The position numbers and the translations under genes are program-made. DNA of 64,000 nt from Cephalotrichum gorgonifer. Its lineage: Eukaryota; Ascomycota; Sordariomycetes; Microascales; Microascaceae. The stretch covers positions 1,606,200 through 1,670,199 of the forward strand of contig ONZQ02000002.1 in NCBI GenBank assembly GCA_900312665.1, in the 5' to 3' direction. Positions within the stretch are counted from its first letter, which is position 1, and each line of letters begins with the position of its first letter. The notes under the pieces are model-generated. The model ran no database searches and was not told where the DNA came from. It worked only from the letters and a program-made list of their open reading frames with translations. Below, in pieces: positions 36,231 through 46,637 of this stretch.

Positions 36231-37209
36231 GATGGGGTATGGGAGGCCAGTGGCCCGTCCTACAACTGCTGTGGGAGACTCGCCTCGGTCTCGGGGTTCC
36301 CGTCAAACGTGTTGTCGTTTCTCGATCTAGATGCAGCACTGAGCTCTTTCCGGCTGTAGATTATTCCATTGTTTGGTTATTGTCGTCTGCTCATGTCGTT
36401 GGGCAAGAGGCGCTCTGGAAACTGGTATGCGATCAACTGCCTGTTCTTGCGCTGGTGAAGGTAGGAAAAGCCTATGCAACCATCATGGTTTCGCCTCTGC
36501 CTATGAGATCCTCGCTACCAGCATGTGTCTGCGTCAGGTGGCTGTTGCAAGTGTTCCACGGCTTGGCGAGCCGTTGCCACTTGGCAGTCACACACAGGAG
36601 TACATTGACACCGATGTTCCCTGAGCTGCTGGAAGAAGCAATTGTTCCATCGCGCTTTCCATCCTGACAATACCCCTCAGTTGGGATGATAATAGATAAC
36701 AATATGACAATTGAATGGGAATGCCCTGCTGCTCCTGCCGCTTTTAGGCAGAGAAGGAGGCTGCTCGTACTACCTGATTCCTCTGTCGTTTTTGTACCTT
36801 TGTCATGGCGGCAACCGAGATGCTTCGGTACATTCCGGAGGTCCCCACTTTTATGGAACAACATGAATGCATTAAGTTAAGTCTTTCGTTGGTGGTCGCG
36901 CGCTGACTGTGCGATTGGTCGGGTGGACCGCTAGCTAACAGACAGCTTTTCTCGTCGCGTCGCCTCTTTCGGGGTACCAGGTTCCTCGCCATCATTTTCA
37001 TTGCCTTCCTTCCTCCATTATCTCCTTTCACATCCATATCTTGCTCGCCCTATCGCCACTACATTCCTCCATACAGCCAGCTAGGCCTCCCTCTAGCTTT
37101 CCTCGCGCCCCATTTTCTACCGCGACCTGTCTCTCTCCCACCTCATCAGCTTCGTCCGTCCTATCATCCCTCTTCGACCTTACCGACCGCATCACCATAC
37201 CTCGCCGAA
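36231..37209. promoter_or_regulatory. Divergent intergenic region, DCR2 and THO1
   Basis: About 980 bp separates the two start codons. The right 250 bp, before THO1, is strongly C/T-rich on the plus strand, as in highly expressed fungal genes. No gene is seen. Confidence 0.5.
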
Positions 37210-38466
37210 ATGGCGTACACTACTCTGAAAGTGCCCGACCTCCGGAAGCTCCTTCAGGAGAGGAGCCTGCCTGTCACCGGAAACAAAGCCGACCTCGTTT
37301 CGCGCCTCCAGGAGAACGACAAGCTGAAGGCGTCTGCTGCTGATGCCCCCGCCGCCGCCCAACCAGGTAAGAATGCGCAATATTTTGCTTCAATCGTTCC
37401 AGTCCCCCGATCTTTTCGGAGGGTGACAACGCGACTGGGGATACTGTTACCGACCCGAAGCGCGCGCGCTCCCCTGTCCTAGTTCGTGGTTCGCTTTGGA
37501 CCGATCGCTACACCACGTCGGCCTCGGGCGGGTTGAGAGCTACGAGTTCCAAAGGGGAAGGGCAAATGGGATCCCCATGGTCTCTTCTCTCCCGGGAACT
37601 AAAGCTGCCTTGAAGACTGCCACGCGCGGATTCTTCACCCAACTTGAAAGTTCCGACACTTCCTGTCCTCGTCGCGCCTCAAGTTGGCGCCCATTCGCGC
37701 ATCGCTTGCCTTCGCATCTGCCCCAGGAGCTACATTACTTCAGCGCGCTGTTACGAATTGTTTTCTGTCGGACGATTTTTTTTCTCGATGGACGAAGCTA
37801 AGATCCCCTTGTACAGCTGAAGATGAGATCGATTACTCTGATGACGACGTCGCGATTACCACCAAGGCGGCCGAGGCCAAGAGTGCGCCTGCGCAGCCTG
37901 AGGCCGCACAACCCGAATCTGCTCCCGCCACAGAGAACGCCCAAGCAACGGTCCCGGCCACAGATGAGGTCACCGCCCCAGACGCGCCCGAGGGTGATGC
38001 CGCGCCTGCCGATGCCGCTCAAGAAGCCGCCGCGAGCGAGAAGTTCGCCCTCAACCTAGCCCCTAGCGTTGCCGACGACGAAGTCCGGAAGCGCGCCGAG
38101 CGCGCCAAGCGCTTCGGCATAGTTCAAGACGACGAGACGGTCAAGAAGGCTGAGCGAGCTAAGAAGTTTGGCATCGACAACTCGGATCTTACCAAGTCTT
38201 TGGACTCGGCTCTACCGGAGCGCTCTCTCAAGCGCGGACGGGGTCAAAACGAGGAGAATGGAGGGAGGAAGCGCCAGGATCGGCACGACAACGGCAACAG
38301 GCGTGGCCGGGGTCGTCGTGGCGGTAACGGCGGCAGGACTGGGGGTGGTGCCCGGTCTGGGGGTGCTGGGACCGGAGGTGGTGCCAAGACTGGGGGGTCC
38401 ATTCTTCAGGATCCAGCAGAGAAGGCGAAGGCTGAGGCTCGCGCGAAGAGGTTCGGGGCTGCCTAG
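37210..38466 (+). CDS. THO1: SAP-domain RNA-binding protein, Tho1/SARNP-like
   Basis: Nuclear protein linked to mRNA assembly and export. Exons are 37210-37366 and 37817-38466 (268 aa), separated by an unusually long 450-bp intron (GTAAGA...GTACAG). The SAP domain is at residues 1-40: LKVPDLRKLLQERSLPVTGN then KADLVSRLQE. An acidic and Ala/Pro-rich linker follows. Two Tho1 motifs, RKRAERAKRFGI and KKAERAKKFGI, are at about 160-185. After them come an RGG-type region (NRRGRGRRGGNGGR) and a last motif AKAEARAKRFGAA before TAG. The frame stays open for 45 more codons after this stop (next entry). The gene is divergent from DCR2. Confidence 0.9.
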
Positions 38467-38604
38467 GAGCATAGTTCAATCAGCCCCGACGAGCGGGAGA
38501 TGCGCACGAGGCGATTCGAATCCGCACGGACAAATCATTCTATTAGCCCCCGTGAGAAAATCAAGAGGGACGAGCGACGGAGGCGCTTTGAAGCTTGGGA
38601 ATAA
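38467..38604 (+). other. In-frame extension after the THO1 stop codon
   Basis: Reading straight on from the TAG at 38464-38466 in the same frame gives 45 codons and then TAA. The translation holds two copies of a roughly 20-residue unit: SISPDEREMRTRRFESA and SISPREKIKRDERRRRFEAW. Each ends in the basic R-R-F core that also ends the three Tho1 motifs before the stop. This is not what random 3' UTR looks like. It could be stop-codon readthrough, a recent nonsense mutation, or a sequencing error at the TAG. Confidence 0.6.
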
Positions 38605-41365
38605 ACGGGATAACACTTTTCCCTCCTGTTACCATGTTGCCCATTTTCTCCCGATAAGGACTGAGCGTCACACCCACCGAGGTTTCAGCCTTTTCCCAGG
38701 CAGCTATAAATTACCGTCGGGCCTGTTTTCAGCTTCGACGAAGAAAGACAAGTTGTGAAGGGGGGGCGAAGAATGTGGTGGCTGGTGCTTTTTTTTACTT
38801 CTTTTTTCTTTCCCTGGAGATCCAACCATGAGGTCGGTGGACGGGAAGCTGTATACCAGGTACGAGTGTTGCCAAGGGTAAGGGGCGAAGGAAGGCGTTT
38901 AGGGATTTTCGCGGTATGGGGGGGGGAGGGTAGGATAAGCTACAAAACGAGATATTCACGAGAACAATACACGAGATATTACTCAGGCCTTCTCCGTGAA
39001 TGATGCCAACCTCGTGCGTGATTCTATTGCTGCCGAGAGCATTAATGGATTATACGACTGGTGGATTATGAGTTGTCGGATGGCCGATGGTCCCTGGGTT
39101 TGACATGGAGCGTGGAAGCTCCTGGTCTCCTTGGATACATATTGTCGTCCTCATCGCATCCGAGGCGTGTTTACGTAGCAGCCATGGTTTACTTGCCATT
39201 CAGCGATTAGTCCTTTTGGAAATACTCAACGGAGAGCACTCGGTATCAGTGGGGGGGTTTCTACGTAGCCTGCTACGGGCATAGCTCTAGACGTCACCTA
39301 ACAGGACAAACGGGACGTCACAAGCACGGGCTACAAGAGTATGAGGGTCCTACTAGTGTGGAGGGTAGTTTCACGACAGAGGAACATAGGCTATAGTAAG
39401 AACACGTTCTATACCCACGTATGAGAAACTCTGGGAAGAAAGCGAGTCCGGACAACTTCCGTGGTATCTCAGGTTCGCCACATACTACGTTGTTAAGTGA
39501 GAAAAAATCTCTTAAGGAATTCAGATAGCAGGGGGCCTTGTGAGGCGGCAATTCCATCAGCGATAATACCCTAGGACGTTTACAGACTGACCCCTGAGGA
39601 TCCGTACGTGTGACGAGTTTCCCAAACCTGCATTTCGATCCTTTATCATAAACTGGGTGGGATGGAGGAGACTGTGGCGGCGCGGATACACACCACTACG
39701 GGAACCTCCACCCCGAGATGGCGGGGAGGGTGGGCTCCTCGGGGTATCTCACAGAAGGGTGGAGGATAGGATTGAGGATTGCACTGATCTAACCAGAGGA
39801 AGAAGGGGGGAGGAGGGACACTGTCGGATATGACTATCTGCTCCTTTCGAGCCGGATACGAAAGAAAGATAGACAGTAATGGAAGTAAGATACGCCGCTG
39901 CCGCGCCTGAGTGGGCAGAGCCAGCAGCCAGTCACTATCACGGATGTGAGGTTTGCGGAGGGTTCGGGATATCGGCCACCAGTGAGGGTGCCGAAACGGG
40001 ACATGGGAGTCGGATGGCCCTACGAGGAAACTAGCGTCGAGGTGATGTTTCTAGATGCCATGTGCTCGAAGGAAGATATTGGACGCCCGTGGCGCAAATT
40101 AACGGACGGCGGCGCTCCTGAGTCTTGTCAGCTGACCAGCCCAGGTCTGGGCAAGCTGGAACGTTCGACGACGTCACCGTGTAGGCGAATTCCCACGATG
40201 TCCGAGCCTGAGAGTGTCATTCGTCGTTTGGATAGAGGTCGGACTCGATGACAGGGGATGGGGAGGAACGATATGACTAGGCCCTACAGGGAGAGGGACC
40301 TATCCCCGTCCCGGATAGGTGGCGTTCAAGTCATGCCCCCCCTTCCATGTTACTACCCGCGTAATACCATTGGAGATCCAGCTGTGCTGCGGCCGAGACT
40401 TGCAATAGCTGCATCCTTGCTTAGGCGGCCACTTATAAGCTCGGAGGAGGCTATTTGGCCATGGCCGGAGTACGAGTACCTTGCTGGTGTCTTCCCACCT
40501 CTGGGTCGGAACGGACTTACAAAAAGCTACTCGTAGGAGTACAACTGGTGGACGGACCAAGATGGGTGCGGCTTACCTACCCCCTGCGGGCTCTCCCCGC
40601 CGAGAAATGCGGGGATTAGCGCGTCCATGTGGTCCGGGACGCCATCAAATAAGAGCCTTAGAAGAACAAGAAAAGGATGCCAGCCTCCTGGGCAGACCCT
40701 GGGAGGATGCTGACTGGAGGATAAGCAAGCACGTGCGCAGCGGATTTGGAATCAAAGGAGGCTCTCCCCCATCTTTGATCACCATACAATTCCCACATCC
40801 CGAAAAGCCGACTGCCACTCCGGAGGGGGGTGGTCCATACGATAGGATCCAATATGTCCTCTCTCAGACCAGAACCCTGGAAGAGAGCACGGAAAAGGGG
40901 GATGCATGTTAGTCGGATAGGTCCCCCCCCCCTTTTCACTAAAAACCTTCCCATTGCTTTCTTTCCTATTTGGGAGATCTAGGCGATTAGGGTTGAGGCC
41001 AATAGAAGCGCGGAAGAGCTTGTTTGCGAAGAGGTGCGTGTGGGTCCGAGCCTGCGGGACGGCGGCTGTGGTGGAGATTTTTGCCTCTTTTTGGTTGTTG
41101 CCCGGCCCGCTGCCACTAACAAGGTGGAGTGGGGGAAGAAGACGAGCCCATTTTGGATTTACTCGCACTCCGTAAACTATGGAGACAATTGCGAGTGCGG
41201 TTGTTTGAATAAAGGCACATGTCGGGATTCACAGATTGTTCGGGCGGGTTTGATAGTCAGTCAGGCAGATGCAGAATGAACGGAGCGGTGAGGAGTTGTC
41301 CAAGCTGCCGCGATGACATCAGTAATTCTTGGAGGCCGTCCTGCCTTTTTTCATCTTGACAGGTC

Positions 41366-41383
41366 GGGGGGGGGGGGGGGGGG
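41366..41383. repeat. G18 homopolymer
   Basis: Eighteen consecutive G lie just before the assembly gap. It is a likely cause of the sequencing break. Confidence 0.9.
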
Positions 41384-41392
41384 TGGGTAACC

Positions 41393-41486
41393 GTACCCGG
41401 TACCTCAACACGCGAGTCGAGTGACTTACNNNNNNNNNNNNNNNNNNNNGTACCCGGTACCTCAACACGCGAGTCGAGTGACTTAC
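41393..41486. other. Assembly gap (20 N) flanked by identical 37-bp sequence
   Basis: Ns occupy 41430-41449. The 37 bp before (41393-41429) and after (41450-41486) are identical, starting GTACCCGGTACC and ending GTGACTTAC. The simplest reading is that two contig ends overlap and should be merged, leaving one copy and no gap. Confidence 0.85.
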
Positions 41487-44400
41487 GAGGGGGGAGGGGG
41501 CCGTTCCAATGGAAGAAATCGTCCCACCAGCAGCCGCCCGGCCTGTCTGGCCCTCGATCTCGCTTCCACAATCCAACATTCCCAGCCCCGATCCTCCAAA
41601 ACTCTTTCAAAAAAGAGAAATACTCCACTGATTCAATCAAGCATGGGGAATGCACCCCTCGCAGGGGGCCCGATCGGTTGGGTCCCAACGCTGCCACGTC
41701 AGCAAGACCTCTCAGCTCGCGGCATTTCGCCTCACCCGGAGCACGCCGCTGCAGTATGCAGGTCAAACGAGGGGCCCTGTGGCGAAGCGCAGATTGTTAG
41801 GGCCCGCTGAAGGTTTCGCTGGTATTAGAAGCGTCCCCCTCGCCGTCTTGCCCAGCTTTGGATGGGCTCAGCTTGGTTGCCTCATGGGATCACAGCTTTC
41901 CCGCCCTGACGTATGCAGCATGCGTGTCTCGGATTAAACTGGGCGATCTTGCAGTAGCTCGGCCTTTTGTGGATGGCTCGCGTCGTGCAGGGCTCAACGT
42001 GGTGCTGAGGCTCTCGGTCAGGATTCCCTCGCTGGTACTGTGCCCCGGGGGGCTTCAGGATTGCCAGCGCATGGATTTCGCCACGGTCAGGAGGGAGCCT
42101 TCGCTTTCGCCAGCTGGATCCGAGGCCGGCTGTCACGGGAAAAGTAGTTGGCCAGGCCGGGTGGTCCTTCTGTCGCGGAGAGCACTCGCAGGAGCTGGCT
42201 CGAGGGGTGTGATACTCAGAATGGGAGTGAGTGGAACAGATGTAACACTCGCTCGTGCTGTCCGTAATGGTACCTTCGCCTGGCCGTGCCGTGGCCGTAC
42301 TTGTGTAGCAAATCCAGTTGTAAGATCTCGCATTCGTATCGGCGGCTTACGACAAGAAGATGCCTTTCTTTCCGACAATGTCGGAAGGTCGTGGGGCAAT
42401 GGGGGACGGTCGTTGGCTAGGTCAGAGAGAGCATCATCTTGAGCGCCGCGCAAGACTTGTCGAGGCCTTGAGAGCTTTTAGGGAAAATATCACATCTCAT
42501 CTTTTGCCTCCCCGCCCTCTGCCTCTTCGAGACTTTGTTATTAATGATAACCCGTCCTGGTGGTAAAGCACGTCGTACACACCAACTAAAGGCACGATAT
42601 ATTACCAGGCCCCCATCTCGCAACATGGCTCCACCGAGTCCCGCGTTGTGCAACCGGGGAGTACGAGCGGGTCATCACACTCACTTTTCATGGGTGATAC
42701 GAGTAATATCCGTACGAATCGAGACGAGGGCGGCCGGCCCCCAACCCCCCTCAACGCTCCACCCGGCGTCTATTTCATACCCACACCACCCACGGTTATT
42801 AGGGAGGGTGACTGGGGGTGGAGATCTTGGATGGTGAGACATGCAGTAGCCGCAAAAATCAGAAGGAGGGTGCGATCCTACGGTCCCTATTGGTCTAAAT
42901 TCTGCCAATATCTTCCAATCATACAATCCTGAGGGGCGGAGTTGTCTACTTTGGTCGAATCGCAGCGAAGCGGCGTCCAAGGGGCATCCTTCAAGTTCCC
43001 TCAAGGTATCCAAAGTCGCTGAGTACTCGTACTGGATAAAGGAGAAAGGGTTGCAGGTTCTTATGTTAAATGCAGTGCTACTGGAAGAACGCCTCTGGAG
43101 CGGCCTGCGCAAGCCATGCAGGAGGACCGCCAGAGGCGGGACAGTTCTATGTCTTTGTTTGGCTGCGATGTTCGGCGGTTTTCATGCGGATGTGGGGTTC
43201 TCGCAATCCCGTTGGGCTAAATGGGTTCATAAAAATTCCCGTGTCGAAAGGGACGAGAAGGGGGGACGAGAAACACATGATGAGCCGTGTATGTGGCCTC
43301 TGTCACAGTATGCTATTGGTAAATGAGCTCGTGTGGCTCATAGTAGAAGTGGGAGGGGGGAGGGGACTTCTGGGAGGAGTGGTCCCCCGCTTCTGGTCCT
43401 CGACCTCGTCCAGTCTTCTTGTAAGGAATTCTTCTTGGGGTGGTGAGGATAGGCTCCCCGTGGGCCGTTAGAACCACACCACAAGGCGCCGGAGCCAGTG
43501 GATTTTCTCCCGTGGCTGGCTGCGGGGCTGGATTTGTTGGGTGAGCAACATTGGATACAGTTCCATCGCGAGGGTAAATTATATAACCGCTCGATATCAT
43601 GACGAGACCGAAGTTGTGGATGATGAGCTTCGCAGCCAAGTCCCAGCCTCCCAAGCTGTACATATCGACAATGTGACTCCGTCGATGGTGTTTTGGCGGC
43701 TCTCCAACCCACTATCCCGGTGGGTGCGATGTGAGACATGCATGCCCCAAATCTTCATCACACACAGGGGCAGTAATAACCCGGAATCCGCGTCGCAGTC
43801 GGGGAGGTGGTTCTTGCGTCCGGAGGAACATCCATCATCAAAAGTTCAAAAGTGACACCCATTAAAAGCTAATAGGCCAATCTGGAATAGGAATGGCGCC
43901 CGCTTGATGGCTTTATGGTTGGACGACCAGTGTAGGGATGGGTGATAGGCGTCCACTAGCGTATCAAGAAAGCGAGGATTGCGCCTGTAGGAGTTCAGAT
44001 GGCGGGGTGCCTCGCTTTGTCGCTGGATATCGCAAGAATCATGCGCAGTTGCAAAGTGGGATACTCCCCGGTTGAATGCCGTGCTCTGCAAGGATGATAT
44101 CGCTTCATCCCGGTAAACCAAGTGTCTCCTGTACAGTTTGTATCATATATTACTCTTGTGGAACGGACTAACACGAGAAGATAGAGCCGCGGATATCCGT
44201 TATCGGGAAGGCACAGGGGGCTACAAGGAACATGAGGAAAGGACGACCCTTGACAGAGAATGAATTTGGAGGTCTAGGAGCTTGGGCCAGCCCACCTTTC
44301 GCCCTGATTCGCGATCCTGCATTGTTGCCCCTCGTCCTCGATTCGGACCGTCCTCAACCCCCGCTACCATCACAAAATTCGCCACCCACTCCAACGACCG

Positions 44401-45224
44401 TTAAGATTCGCGCCTCAACCAAGTCCATCCCTGTCTAGCCTAGGGATGGCCCGTTCGGCCTAGACCTGTCCCGCCCGTTGTTAACTCCCGCTATTATTCG
44501 CACCATTGTTGGCCTTGGCTCCATTCAATTGTTTACGAGTCTACGAGCCACCCTCGCCCACCCGAGCCGATCTTCCTTCGGGCGATTTCGTCGTCGTTCC
44601 ATTCAACAACAGTGGCTGGTGTCCGCGAGGCCGCCGTGTGCCACCCCGTACGTATATCCGCCATTCTGGTTCCTCATCATCCTATACCCGTTATCTTGCT
44701 TACGAATGTATTATTGGACTCCGACAAGCTGCAGCCGGCGAATCCCGAACCCCAGAACCGCATCGTTAACTCGTCCGCAAGTAGATTATGTTATTCCTTG
44801 CTTGCTTTCCCAAGGGTCTCTCTTGCATGGCCGGGGCAGGGTTCGCTGCCCAATCCCTCTTCTTTATGCAAGTGCTGGACTCCGATAGGACACTGGCCAT
44901 ATGCAGGCTCTGAGGTAACGGTTAGCGCCCAGGGCGGAGCATATAGTATTATTTACTCTTCACCTGGCGGGCCTCTTCCGTACTCGTACCAGAGTGTCGG
45001 CCTGGTCTGGACTGATGGTTCCATTTTTACTCGGCAGTTCCAAACATTTTGTACCCCCCCCCCCCGGACGGTTCTATGAGTCTATCGCCCACCCCCCAGC
45101 CCACCCCCCACCTCGCAACCACCGTTCCTGCCTGTTAGGAGTTCATCCTCCGGGTGGAAGCCCACTTTTCCCGTTTGGCCTCCTCGCGGCACACCTCCCT
45201 TATACGAGTACGCCCTGTTTGACC

Positions 45225-45249
45225 TTTCTCTCCGGAAACCGGAGAGAAA
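45225..45249. repeat. Hairpin with 11-bp perfect stem
   Basis: The arms TTTCTCTCCGG and CCGGAGAGAAA flank an AAA loop. Non-coding context. Confidence 0.85.
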
Positions 45250-46513
45250 AATGGCTTTGATTGTAAGATAGTATGCTCCCAAGCTGCAAGGACTTCACAA
45301 TCGTGTTCGGATCACGCTTTGTACTATCCTCCAGTCCGGAGGGGCATTACTCGAATCCTCTCATCCCGCAAACTTGGTCACCCAACCAAACCAGTCACGG
45401 GACACCTGGCTGTCCGGGTTCCAGACAGGCCTCCGCCAGGTCCGTCTCCGGTCAATCCATGACTGGACCAGGACGATATGCGGGTACATCATACGAGTAC
45501 ACCTGACTCAAGTCCATGACCCGTCGCTGCAGCTCCCGAACAAGGGTCTCGCTGCGCCGCCACACAGCGGAGGGTAAAGATAGATCGAGCCCCGCTGAAG
45601 TACCTCTGAAAGTCACATTCGTACATCGGTACTTCTCATGCACTGCTCGCTCTTGTCCAGTCGCCCTCGACCGAGACTGGGCAAAACAATTGGCACTTGC
45701 GTATATACAATGTCGCCTCTCGATCCTGTGCACTCAATCCATTTGTTCCGTGGTCTCCCGTCTTCCTCTTATACCTCTTCTCGTCCATTCTTACATGTAT
45801 GTCTTGATTTCTGTATCTTCCATATCTGACGTCGCTGGTCGAGCCGAACACAAAACCCCAAGCTACCTACCGGTCACGATAACCCGCTGGGAGTACTGTT
45901 CGAAACTCGCATAATAATAACCACCGGCCTCCAACACCCTTCCGAGTCATCACGGCCCTCCGGTCCCCCGCCGACGCACCTCCATCACACAACCAGACGT
46001 TCCTTGACTGTCCAAATCACTTACACCCACAACGGTCTCCTTGCGTTCCCGCTACCCTCCATCAAGGATTCTCATTTTTTTCTCGCCCGAAATTCTCGTC
46101 ACGGAATCCGCTTTATCTCGTCTCGCTCGGTTCGAAAAAGCCTTGCTTATCTCGTTTAGTTGTATTTCTCTTCAACTCGTTGAATCTCCTTGGCCGTTTT
46201 CCTACCATCCGTGGCCGTAACCTCGACCCAGGCCTGCCTGTTCGTGGTTATTCTCCTCGCTGTTGCACCATCCCGTGTGCGCCAGGTACAAGGGGCTTGG
46301 AGTTTCTTTTATTTTCATTCTTTGGTCCGCGGAACCGGAAGGGAACGGCGACTTAGTATATCCTGCACGGATCCAGACAACCATCACATACATACCCGAG
46401 ATCCCGCCTCAGTAGCGGCTCGCTAGGTCAGCACTTAATTTGCAGCTGGTCTCCCTCAAGGTTGTCCACCCCTCACAGACAACCGAAACCCTTTTCTACC
46501 TTGACCAACGCTT

Positions 46514-46612
46514 ATGCCATTTAGGTCAATATTTCGTTCGTTTTATGTCGGACACCTTTGAGCAGGGACAATGAGGCGTTGACCTGGTCGTTTTGGATTG
46601 ATGCCTGTTTGA
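46514..46612 (+). promoter_or_regulatory. Cluster of four short uORFs
   Basis: Four ATGs precede the main start within 125 bp. Each opens a short frame that ends before the main ATG: 46514-46561 (15 codons), 46545-46574 (9 codons), 46571-46582 (3 codons) and 46601-46612 (3 codons). If they are in the leader they should limit scanning ribosomes reaching 46638. The transcript start is not known. Confidence 0.55.
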
Positions 46613-46637
46613 CTTCTCCAAGATATATTGGGCCACA

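Larger units (their letters stand above)
38605..46637. other. Gene-poor region with an assembly gap
   Basis: About 8 kb without a supportable gene. Open frames are up to 194 codons but overlap on both strands and have no family signature. It contains seven TACGAGTA copies, a G18 run, a 20-N gap and, at the right end, the pyrimidine-rich leader of the next gene with uORFs. No terminal repeats or transposase were recognised. Confidence 0.55.

Noticed and set aside
38505..38525. GATTCGAATCC, resembling a tRNA T-loop/B box
   Set aside because: No matching acceptor stem, A box or anticodon arm lies upstream. It falls inside the THO1 in-frame extension.
41858..42442. 194-codon open frame in the gene-poor region
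   Set aside because: It overlaps open frames on the other strand and has Arg/Gly/Ser-rich composition typical of chance frames. No motif is present.
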